64,000 nt of DNA from Alphaproteobacteria bacterium (GTDB lineage Bacteria; Pseudomonadota; Alphaproteobacteria; Micavibrionales; Micavibrionaceae): assembly GCA_002690045.1 (NCBI GenBank), contig NZDE01000011.1:276582-340581 (forward strand), in the 5' to 3' direction. This document shows, one piece after another, positions 43,618 to 51,387 of this stretch (position 1 is the first letter of the stretch; the number at the start of each line of letters is the position of its first letter). The translations under genes were made by a program, and so were the position numbers. Under the pieces are notes generated by a model. It had not been told where the DNA came from and did not search any database. It was given only the letters and a program-made list of their open reading frames with translations.

Positions 43618-44523
43618 TTATTCAAAAGTTACAGTTACACGACGGTTTGCTGGTTCGCGAACATTATCTGCTGTTTCAACAAGCAAGTCGCTTTCACCGC
43701 GGCTATCAATTTTAACCAATGTCGGATCAACACCACGCTCAACCAAAGCGTCCTTAACGGCTGTTGCACGTTTAATAGATAACTTCTTGTTATACGCAGA
43801 AGAACCAGATGTATCTGTGTGACCAATAATATTTACAGAGTTCAAATCACGTGATTTGATTTCATCTGCAACAGCGTCAACAACGCTTGATGCAGATGCT
43901 GCGATATTTGATTTATCAAAGTCGAAGAACACAAGATACATGGCATCTTTAGGCTTCATTGGCTCAGCAGGTGCCGCAGCAACAGCTTCTACAGGCGCCA
44001 TCATATCTTTAGGCTCAACAACTTGCTGCGAAAGAAGTGCTTCAAGGTTTGCCATCGCATCTTCAAAATCTGACTTACATGTAACGATGTCGCTCATCTG
44101 CCAGTTTTCTTCTTGCTGTTCAATCCAGCAATCAAAACGCGCTTGTGCTACTGCAGATTCAGTTGGTGCAACTTCACGTGCGCCAATATCAAATGCGCGA
44201 ACCAAACGGCCACGCGCAACAGTCAATTCTGCAACATGTGCTTCGCTCAAATTCCAATCACTCACTGGCTCTGGCAATACAGTTACGCCAGATGCTGCTG
44301 ACAAGCCCTTACGAGCAAAGTGCATTGCATCAGGGTAGTCGAACATAACTTCTTGTTCTGTATTGGCGAAAGTACGGTATTCACCAGCCAATGTTTGTGT
44401 AAATGGGCTACCAACGAATTGCGCTTCGTTAAGGGCCTCTACTTCTTTGTAACTTTCAACGCCTGTACAAGCCGATAAAAATATCAGGCCAGAAGCCGCT
44501 ATAACTGCGCTAAGCTTTTTCAT
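43618..44523 (-). CDS. OmpA family lipoprotein
   Basis: 301 aa, lipobox FLSAC (Cys19). The N-terminal 170 residues are specific to this protein, with two Cys (FDCWIEQQEENW, IVTCKSDF) and a linker rich in Ala/Pro/Glu. The C-terminal OmpA domain: YLVFFDFDKSNI, VNIIGHTDTSGSSAYNKKLSIKRATAVKDALVERGV and REPANRRVTV, which binds peptidoglycan. Structural link between outer membrane and wall. The unusually clean terminator and AGG-type ribosome site suggest high expression. Confidence 0.92.
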   Translation of the reverse strand: MKKLSAVIAASGLIFLSACTGVESYKEVEALNEAQFVGSPFTQTLAGEYRTFANTEQEVMFDYPDAMHFARKGLSAASGVTVLPEPVSDWNLSEAHVAELTVARGRLVRAFDIGAREVAPTESAVAQARFDCWIEQQEENWQMSDIVTCKSDFEDAMANLEALLSQQVVEPKDMMAPVEAVAAAPAEPMKPKDAMYLVFFDFDKSNIAASASSVVDAVADEIKSRDLNSVNIIGHTDTSGSSAYNKKLSIKRATAVKDALVERGVDPTLVKIDSRGESDLLVETADNVREPANRRVTVTFE

Positions 44524-44768
44524 TATTAGCTCCCAAATTTGCTAAGTTTAAACTTCAAAATAAGTCATATGAGAATCAAATCTCATAATCAAATATGTGT
44601 AAAATACTAAAATTTTTCACTCTAATCAAAGGGATTTATAATTATATTGTTTATAAAGTAAAGATAAAAAACATTTTATTTTCAATCATGTTCACAGCTT
44701 ATACTAAAATATTCTTGACAAAGTACGGCAAAACCCTCATAAAGCCCCAGTCCAAATATTTACATAGC

Positions 44769-44888
44769 ATGACTAGCGATAACGTTAATAACGACTTACG
44801 GGCAACACCCGCCCTTCCGCGCATGCAAGCACGCCGCCAGATTGGCGCACAACGGACAAAGCGCTTTCCCCCTATGGAAGGCATATAA
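44769..44888 (+). CDS. Possible 39-residue basic protein
   Basis: MTSDNVNNDLRATPALPRMQ starts a short Arg-rich ORF ending TAA at 44886-44888. The base composition rises sharply in GC here compared with the AT-rich 44524-44760, which supports function, but no ribosome site is visible and I recognise no family. It could instead be part of a leader for the DJ-1-like gene 38 bp downstream. Apart from this, 44524-44925 shows only AT-rich promoter-like sequence. Confidence 0.3.
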   Translation: MTSDNVNNDLRATPALPRMQARRQIGAQRTKRFPPMEGI

Positions 44889-44925
44889 TAATAAGCGTAA
44901 CTTTAAGTGAAGGAGATCGGCCGTA

Positions 44926-45495
44926 ATGAATCACGATTTATCAGGTAAAAAAATAGCAATACTAATCGCAAACGGTTTTATGCAGAGCGATGTAACCGCT
45001 GCACAGCGTATGTTTCAAGACACAAAGGCGAAAATTCACCTTGTGAGCTGCGAAAATGGTTTGGTTAATGGTTGGGAAGGCAATGGCTGGGGACATCACT
45101 ATCCGTCAGATGTATCCTTAGGCAAAGCGCTTGCTGCTGATTATGATGCCGTGGTAATTCCAGGTGGCCTTGCACATGTTGAGAAGCTTCTAAAAACTGA
45201 ACACACAAAACGCTTTGTTGGCGGCTTCATGCGCGCGCAAAAAGTTGTTGTCACATTTGCAGAAGGCGTTAAAACGTTAATCGAAACAGGTATGGTTCGT
45301 GATTACGAAATGACTGGCCCTGAATCTGTGATCTCAGACATGAACGGCGAAGGTGTTATCGTTTCTAGCGAAATGATGTGTGTTGATGACCACGTTATTA
45401 CCGCACAAAAATCAGGCGAAATGTACGATGAAATCTTCTCCGCTACAGCGGATGCAATTCTTGCATATTACGAAGAAATGTCTGCTGCGGCATAA
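44926..45495 (+). CDS. DJ-1/PfpI superfamily protein lacking the catalytic Cys
   Basis: 189 aa, ribosome site AAGGAG. KKIAILIANGFMQSDVTAAQRMF, ADYDAVVIPGGLAHVEKL and the C-terminal VSSEMMCVDDHVITAQKSGEMYDEI follow the class I glutamine amidotransferase-like fold. At the nucleophile elbow, where PfpI proteins have AICHG, this protein reads TFAEGV, and the partner Glu in the first loop is missing (GFMQSD), so it is unlikely to be a protease or deglycase. Function unknown. Confidence 0.82.
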   Translation: MNHDLSGKKIAILIANGFMQSDVTAAQRMFQDTKAKIHLVSCENGLVNGWEGNGWGHHYPSDVSLGKALAADYDAVVIPGGLAHVEKLLKTEHTKRFVGGFMRAQKVVVTFAEGVKTLIETGMVRDYEMTGPESVISDMNGEGVIVSSEMMCVDDHVITAQKSGEMYDEIFSATADAILAYYEEMSAAA

Positions 45496-45517
45496 CGCTA
45501 TAGTATTTAATAAGCAT

Positions 45518-45548
45518 AAAAATCCAGAATTTTTATTCTGGATTTTTT
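45518..45548 (+). terminator. Terminator of the DJ-1-like gene
   Basis: AAAAATCCAGAAT (45518-45530) with ATTCTGGATTTTT (45535-45547), 4-nt loop and T tract. Largely symmetric, but no minus-strand gene ends here. Confidence 0.85.
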
Positions 45549-45620
45549 GATTCTTCACTTGCTGAAACGCTGATTTTCCTTTAGATCATCGGCACAGGAT
45601 ATTAAATTTAAGGAGTCGCC

Positions 45621-46719
45621 ATGCGCGCTGAACATCAAGCAGTTGTGGACGCTATTGAAAGCGCCATCGCCCTGCTGAGGAGGCATCTTTGACTGGGATG
45701 TTGCCCTCCTCCGCCTCGAAGAATTAAACGCTCTGGTCGAAGATCCAGAGCTTTGGAACGATTCAGAAAAAGCGCAAAAAATAATGCGTGAACGTACACG
45801 CCTTGATAAACAAATTGGCGATGTGAAAAATATTACACAGCAGTTAGCCGATAATATTGAGCTGATTGAGCTAGGCGAAGCTGAAAATGATAATGACATT
45901 ATCAAAGAAGCCGAAACCGAGCTGAAAACAATAAAAAATATAGCCGAAAAATTGCAATTAACCGCTCTGCTTTCAGGTGAAGCAGACGATTGTGATGCTT
46001 ATTTAGAGGTTAATGCTGGCGCTGGCGGAACAGAAGCTTGCGACTGGGCATCAATGTTGCTGCGCATGTACACACGCTGGGCCGATCAGCACGGATACAA
46101 AACAACACTTCTTAGCAAGAATGATGGCGATGAAGCCGGTATAAAATCTGCTACAATCAAAATTGAAGGCGATCAAGCCTATGGTTGGCTAAAATCAGAG
46201 AACGGCGTACATCGCTTGGTGCGTATATCGCCGTTTGATTCTAATGCCAAACGCCATACAAGCTTCACATCTGTTGCGGTATCACCCGTTATTGATGATA
46301 CAATCGAAGTTGAGATTGACGAAAAAGACCTCAAAATTGATACATTCCGCTCCAGTGGGGCGGGTGGTCAGCACGTCAACACGACTGATAGTGCCGTACG
46401 TATTACCCACCACCCAACTGGCATTGTAGTTGCCTGCCAAACAGAACGTTCACAGCACCAAAACCGTGCGAATGCCATGGATATGTTACGTGCCCGTATT
46501 TATGAACGTGAACTACAGCGCCGTGAAGACGAAAAGATGGCCGCACATGGTGAGAAAACAGATATTGGCTGGGGACATCAAATTCGTTCTTACGTCTTAC
46601 AGCCATATCAAATGATTAAGGATTTGCGTACAGGCGTTGAAAACACAAATTCCCAAGCTGTTTTAGATGGGGATATTGATGATTTTCTGGAAGCTTCACT
46701 TGCTTCTAAACTTGACTAG
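45621..46719 (+). CDS. prfB: Peptide chain release factor 2, with programmed +1 frameshift
   Basis: RF2 recognises UGA and UAA. Frame one runs from ATG 45621 (AAGGAG upstream) to TGA at 45690-45692; the main frame resumes at 45691 and ends at 46719, giving 365 aa, the E. coli length. In the main frame: GGTEACDWASMLLRMY, the peptidyl-transferase GGQ in SSGAGGQHVNTTDSAVRITHHP and stop-reading segment with SPFDSNAKRHTSF. The low RF2 state allows the shift and so regulates itself. Confidence 0.97.
45679..45693 (+). promoter_or_regulatory. RF2 programmed frameshift site
   Basis: AGGAGG (internal Shine-Dalgarno-like, 45678-45683) followed by CAT and CTT TGA C (45687-45693): the conserved slip from CUU into UUU-like pairing at an in-frame UGA. 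Spacing is identical to that of E. coli prfB. Confidence 0.95.
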
Positions 46720-46787
46720 CTTTATCAAGGACTTTAGAAATTATTTTTTACTTTATCGTATAACGTAAATTTGGAAGAGACTTAAAA

Positions 46788-47878
46788 ATGAAAACTTTAT
46801 CTTTATTAGCGTGCTTGGTTATGATTGGCGGGTTCACATCTGCGGCACAAGCTGAATCTAACGCGTCGACATCTAGTCTTGTCATTAGTGATAAAGTTTT
46901 CTTCGTTCCTAAGCCCGTTGATAATGAAACAAATGTCATGCCCGTTACATCTGCGGCAAAGGTTGATGTTATAGCTATCGAAGAAGAGGAAGCAGAAGCT
47001 GCGCCACAATCCCTAACGCCGATGCCTGAAACAAAAGCTCTAGTCGTTGAGCCACAAACAATTGCCGTTAAACATGATGAGCCTGTTGCCCTATCATGGC
47101 GCGCACGCGGCGGTGAAAAACTGCAAGACGTTCTTTCACGCTGGGGCAATCGCACAGGGCAATCTTACAGCTGGGCAACTCGCGACACGGCTGAGCTACA
47201 CCGCAACTTCTCATTCTTTGGCACATATCAAGATGCCGTTCATAAACTACTCAGCCGTGAATCTAAACCTGCCGCTTACATTAGCAACTATACGAATAAC
47301 GCAGGTAACTTAGATACAGGCTTAAAAAAAAACGACTAGGTAAAAATGCTTCTGCGACACATCCTTCAGTCGCAGTTGACCCTATCGTTACATCCACAGC
47401 AGATAACGCTCAGGCTGTCGCCCGTGTTGCCGCGGTTCCGCCGCGTCATGATGGAGATATGGCGCGCAACTCTGAAGCCGTATACACACCCGCCCCTAAT
47501 GTTGTTGCCGAACATAAAGCACAGATGTTTGCCCCTACACCAGTGTTAAAGCCTACAAAAACGACCAAAACTGAAAACACAACATTATCTGCAGATATAT
47601 ATAAACATGAAGCTTTTCGCGCGCGTTTATGGCGCGCCTATAAAGGCGCATCATTATATGAGGTTGCCAAAGTCTGGTGTGAAGAAGCCGATGTCGCGCT
47701 TATTTGGAACGCGCAAAAATCAATGGCGTTAAAAGAAACAATCAGTACGCGCAGTCCGTTTGTTGAGGTTATTGAGGACCTTCTAAATCAATATAACGAT
47801 AAGCCATACAATATCCGCGGTATAATGAGCGTGAATGAAACGCATAACAAGCCGCAACTGATTGTGATCAGCCAATAA
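46788..47878 (+). pseudogene. TcpQ-like secreted protein split by a frameshift at an A9 run
   Basis: First half (46788-47339, 183 aa) has a signal peptide and the block WRARGGEKLQDVLSRWGNRTGQSYSW. After LKKND and a stop, the second half lies in another frame (about 47333-47878) with WRAYKGASLYEVAKVWCEEADVALIW and SPFVEVIEDLLNQY. The blocks align, so the protein had two TcpQ-like domains in tandem. Adding one A to the nine A at 47324-47332 (or a -1 ribosomal shift) restores a 363-residue protein. Coding character is intact in both halves, so this may be recoding, slippage or a sequencing error rather than decay. TcpQ-like proteins are envelope parts of pili or secretion machines. Confidence 0.65.
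47324..47332 (+). promoter_or_regulatory. A9 slippery run in the TcpQ-like gene
   Basis: Reads TTA AAA AAA AAC GAC TAG in frame zero: heptamer A AAA AAC, then a stop. In the -1 frame (or with ten A) it continues AAA CGA CTA GGT into the second half. Same length of run as in dnaX, opposite effect: there the shift truncates, here it extends. Confidence 0.6.
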
Positions 47879-48068
47879 TAAAACCGAGTTATTATATTTT
47901 TTTGTAAAATAAAAAACAGAAAGCTTGCAATTCTGTAAAAGATCTTATACATAATATACAGATTATCATAAAGAATTGTCTTTTTTCGTGATTTATCGTG
48001 TTTAACACATTCACATTAAAGGCGAATAAGAATATAGTAGTAAGAGACTATTTTGGGGTTTACACATC

Positions 48069-50420
48069 ATGACTATTCGTAAAAATTTAACATCAGTTCT
48101 ATTAACCGGCACAATGCTTTTAGGTGGCAGTTTAATTGGTATGAACCAAGCTGAAGCCAATGCATGGATGGTAAAGAAAGTTAGCAAAGCTTCGCAGCCA
48201 TATTGCGCGATGATAAAACGCTACAGCAATGACCGTGTTCTCTCCTTCGCACAGCGCGATGATGCTGAAATTTCAACTGCGATTGATTTCGGTGATAAAT
48301 TCCTTGATAAAGGCCGCGCTTACAGCATCACACTTTCTGATGGTTCTGGTTTTTCACGCCGCTTCGAAGTTAAACCAGCATCAAGCTCAGCCGTTGTTAT
48401 TAAGATGAACCGTAAAGACCCTATTTTGGAGCGCATTGCCCAAAAAGGTGATTTAGATGTAAACATTGCTGGTGTGGTTTCTACGTTTAATGTTGCTGAC
48501 CTTGATAAAGGTTTGGATCAACTTGAAACCTGTTCAATCGGCGCGCCGACAATACGTTCAGCTGACGCATCATCGTCAGCCGCAGCAATGGCGGACATCG
48601 CCCCTGCCGCCGGTGATAGCGTTATTGACACACAAAGTTCTGCACACACACTTTACAGCACGGCAGCTAATGCCAAAATTCGCGAGCTAGAAACTGCAAA
48701 GAAAGACCTTGAAGCGTCGATCAAAGCAAATGAAGTAAAAATCGCTAATTTGGAAAACCAACTTCTTTCAAAAGAGAACGTTGCTAAGACACAGCAAAAC
48801 GCGCTTGTAAATGAAGTCACGAGCCTAAAAGCTGCACTAGAGCAGCAGAGTTTTGAAACAAGCCAGTTAAAAGTTAAATTAACTGACCGTGATGAAAAAA
48901 TCGCATTCTACCAGAGCACCGAAGGTCAAGTTAGCGATTTACAGTCTAAACTAACAGCCGCAGAAGCCAATCTTGCCGCTGCGATGGAACAAAACAATGC
49001 TCTATCTGCGCAGATCGTCAGTCTACAAAGCACAACTGCACAGATTGGTGACCAAGCCGCGGTTATAGGTCAGCTAAACGCACAAATCGCGCAGCTACAG
49101 CAGGCTAATACAAGCCTAAACCAACAAATCGCACAGCTCCGCACCGCTTCAGCAAATGCTTCACAAAACGCGGCAATTGTCTCTCAAAAAGACATGGAAA
49201 TCAGTAATCTGCATTCAGCCCTACAATCTGCACAGTCTACAATTGCTTCGCTTCAACAAGCATTGGCCGATAGCGCCCCTGCTGCGGGTGACAGCGCAGA
49301 AGACATTGCGAACGCAGAACATATCAGCGCCCTTGGTGCAAAGTTGAAAGCGGTTGAAGCTGAAAAACAAAGCCTAAATATGCAGCTTTCTGCGCTCCAG
49401 CGTGAAATGGATACAGCACAGCGAGAAACAACGGATACAAGTAAGTTTGAACTTACAATCGCGCGCCTTGAAAAAGCACTGGACGAAGCGAACCGTTCAC
49501 TTGATAAAGCTGGCAAAGAAAACGCGGCACTCTACCAAAAAATGGTTCAAACAGAAAAAGAACTTGAAGAAGTGCGCGTAACGAAAAATGACAGTAAAAA
49601 CTGGGATGTCCAAAAAGCAACAAGCCGTTACGAAGAAGCTCAGCGCGAAATTCGTCGCTTAGCTATGCATGTAGAAAACAGCAAAAAACAATGTGAAATC
49701 GAAAAAGCAGAAATTGAACAGCTTTTGTTCGACCCGAAAATTACTGAAAAAGAGCAGCAACAAAAACTATCTGCGCTTGAAGGTAAAATCACTGAGCTAA
49801 ACAAAGCGCAACAAAGCTGTGAAGCACAAGTTGCTGAACTGAATGCCGAGGCAAGCGCAATGAAAATGGCTGCAATCCAAGCAAAAGAAATTGCACAAAT
49901 TCAACCTGCTGCTGGCATGGCCGCGCCTGCTGTTGCTAAAGCACCTGAAACAGTTGCCGCAACAAAGATGGAAGATCGTAGTATCGCTCTTATTAGTGTT
50001 CTTAAAGATGCAAATCTTGAAATGAATACAGAGCTAAAAAATATAAACCAGCCATTAAATGTTGCTGACGCAAGTTTTGAGCAAGGCTATAGCTGGAAAT
50101 CTGGTAAAATTACTGGCAGCTATGAACGCTTTGTTGTTAAAGGCGGCGATGTAGCAAGCTGGGCAGGCGCATATAACAATGCCCTATCCGCACAATGTAG
50201 CGGTGACTTCGCCGTAATGCCGTCCAAGAAAAACACAGCATCCATCAGCGCCAATGACACAGCCTGCGTGAATGGTGACTTTGGAACGACAACATCTATC
50301 GTCTTCACACAAAATGGTGATTACCTTGATGTTTATAAGCTTTCAGGCTCAATTCAAGATATGACCAAGCTTATGGATTCACGTGAGAGCATCGCATCAA
50401 GCGTTGGTAAATCACTTTAA
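48069..50420 (+). CDS. Long periplasmic coiled-coil protein of unknown function
   Basis: 783 aa, signal peptide to about residue 31 (NQAEANA). Residues 32-155 form a globular domain with paired cysteines (QPYCAMIKRYS ... LDQLETC). Residues about 205-610 are heptad-rich coiled coil (AKIRELETAKKDLEASIKANEVKIANLENQ-type, SQLKVKLTDRDEKI). The C-terminal 140 residues are globular again with two Cys (SAQCSGDFAVMP, ANDTACVNGDFG). Could span periplasm as a tether (inference). Downstream of the TcpQ-like gene by 190 bp, own promoter region, own terminator. Confidence 0.72.
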   Translation: MTIRKNLTSVLLTGTMLLGGSLIGMNQAEANAWMVKKVSKASQPYCAMIKRYSNDRVLSFAQRDDAEISTAIDFGDKFLDKGRAYSITLSDGSGFSRRFEVKPASSSAVVIKMNRKDPILERIAQKGDLDVNIAGVVSTFNVADLDKGLDQLETCSIGAPTIRSADASSSAAAMADIAPAAGDSVIDTQSSAHTLYSTAANAKIRELETAKKDLEASIKANEVKIANLENQLLSKENVAKTQQNALVNEVTSLKAALEQQSFETSQLKVKLTDRDEKIAFYQSTEGQVSDLQSKLTAAEANLAAAMEQNNALSAQIVSLQSTTAQIGDQAAVIGQLNAQIAQLQQANTSLNQQIAQLRTASANASQNAAIVSQKDMEISNLHSALQSAQSTIASLQQALADSAPAAGDSAEDIANAEHISALGAKLKAVEAEKQSLNMQLSALQREMDTAQRETTDTSKFELTIARLEKALDEANRSLDKAGKENAALYQKMVQTEKELEEVRVTKNDSKNWDVQKATSRYEEAQREIRRLAMHVENSKKQCEIEKAEIEQLLFDPKITEKEQQQKLSALEGKITELNKAQQSCEAQVAELNAEASAMKMAAIQAKEIAQIQPAAGMAAPAVAKAPETVAATKMEDRSIALISVLKDANLEMNTELKNINQPLNVADASFEQGYSWKSGKITGSYERFVVKGGDVASWAGAYNNALSAQCSGDFAVMPSKKNTASISANDTACVNGDFGTTTSIVFTQNGDYLDVYKLSGSIQDMTKLMDSRESIASSVGKSL

Positions 50421-50441
50421 GACGATATAAAGAACACATAC

Positions 50442-50471
50442 AAAAGCCGCCTAATATAAGGCGGCTTTTTT
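50442..50471 (+). terminator. Terminator of the coiled-coil protein gene
   Basis: AAAAGCCGCC (50442-50451) with GGCGGCTTTT (50460-50469), 8-nt loop, T tract on the plus strand. It would also serve the convergent gene at 50494. Confidence 0.88.
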
Positions 50472-50493
50472 GTTTAACACATATAGATCTGAT

Positions 50494-51330
50494 TTACTTA
50501 CGAAGCGCTACGTTTTGCGTTTTCAGTGTATATCTGACTGGCGGCGTCACATCAATAGCTGCTTGTCCGTTTTTCAAATCAACAGCTTGCACAAAACCCA
50601 ATGGATTAATTAACACAGTCGGTATGTTATCATAAGCCGCGCCATAAAATTCCCGTGCCACGCTTGGTACGATTGGGCGGGTCGAAATTTTACCTGTCTT
50701 CCAGTCTTCACTGACAGCGACGCACATGCCTTCACCTTCGACGCATTCAGGAATTGTATTTGTGCCTTTAATAAACAATGCAATTTCGTTACGGAACACG
50801 GTTTCATTTTCGGCAGCGCGCGCGCCATAGGCACATAAAGCCCCACGATATGGATCAATATTAATTATGCCGCGATCTTGAGTTTCCCAAGCGAGTGATA
50901 CAAGACGATCCGCTTGACCATTTAAAGGCGCTGGCCCATATGCCTCATCTACATATTGCAATATCTGGTCATTACCAAGCGCATCGGCAAAAACTTTGGT
51001 TAGCCCCTTCTGTGACAGCTTGAAAATAACATCAAGTTTACGGGCATTTTCAAATTGCTGCTCAAGTGTGTCCCCTTTGAGCATCACCATTATGGCGCGG
51101 CTATCACCTGTTGCGGGAATAATTTCTGGTTGCTGTTTGGCATGATCGCCTGGGTTCATAAATTGTATAGTTTCACCGGAATTATTCTCGACAATCAAAC
51201 GTATATCCGGACGGCGCGGGGTTTTAGGCAACGCTAAACCATGTGGCTTTAATGCCTTAACAACCTTCTTATATATATCATCGGCGGCAAGTGTTTTTTG
51301 TGCCCATGTTTGTTTGTCATTAAATACCAT
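50494..51330 (-). CDS. Protein of unknown function
   Basis: 278 aa, no signal peptide or membrane segment. VFNDKQTWAQKTLAADDIYKKVVKALKPHG begins it; other blocks are RPDIRLIVENNSGETIQFMNPGDH and ALFIKGTNTIPECVEGEGMCVAV, with three Cys. I recognise no domain. It starts 57 bp after the AMIN/TPR gene on the same strand, with its own promoter-like sequence between them. Confidence 0.7.
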   Translation of the reverse strand: MVFNDKQTWAQKTLAADDIYKKVVKALKPHGLALPKTPRRPDIRLIVENNSGETIQFMNPGDHAKQQPEIIPATGDSRAIMVMLKGDTLEQQFENARKLDVIFKLSQKGLTKVFADALGNDQILQYVDEAYGPAPLNGQADRLVSLAWETQDRGIINIDPYRGALCAYGARAAENETVFRNEIALFIKGTNTIPECVEGEGMCVAVSEDWKTGKISTRPIVPSVAREFYGAAYDNIPTVLINPLGFVQAVDLKNGQAAIDVTPPVRYTLKTQNVALRK

Positions 51331-51358
51331 ATGTTTACCCCTCTATATTAGAGCGATA

Positions 51359-51387
51359 ACCTATCACAAGAGCTGTGATTATGTCAA
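51359..51387 (-). promoter_or_regulatory. Promoter-like sequence with a palindrome in the spacer
   Basis: On the minus strand TTGACA (plus 51382-51387) precedes ATAGGT at 17-bp spacing. The spacer holds ATCACA-N5-TGTGAT (51363-51379), a perfect inverted repeat placed as a repressor operator would be. It lies directly before the gene starting at 51330. Confidence 0.4.

Noticed and set aside
44699-44884. Minus-strand ORF of 60 codons between the OmpA-like and DJ-1-like genes
   Set aside because: No ribosome site or family signal; crosses a sharp change in base composition.
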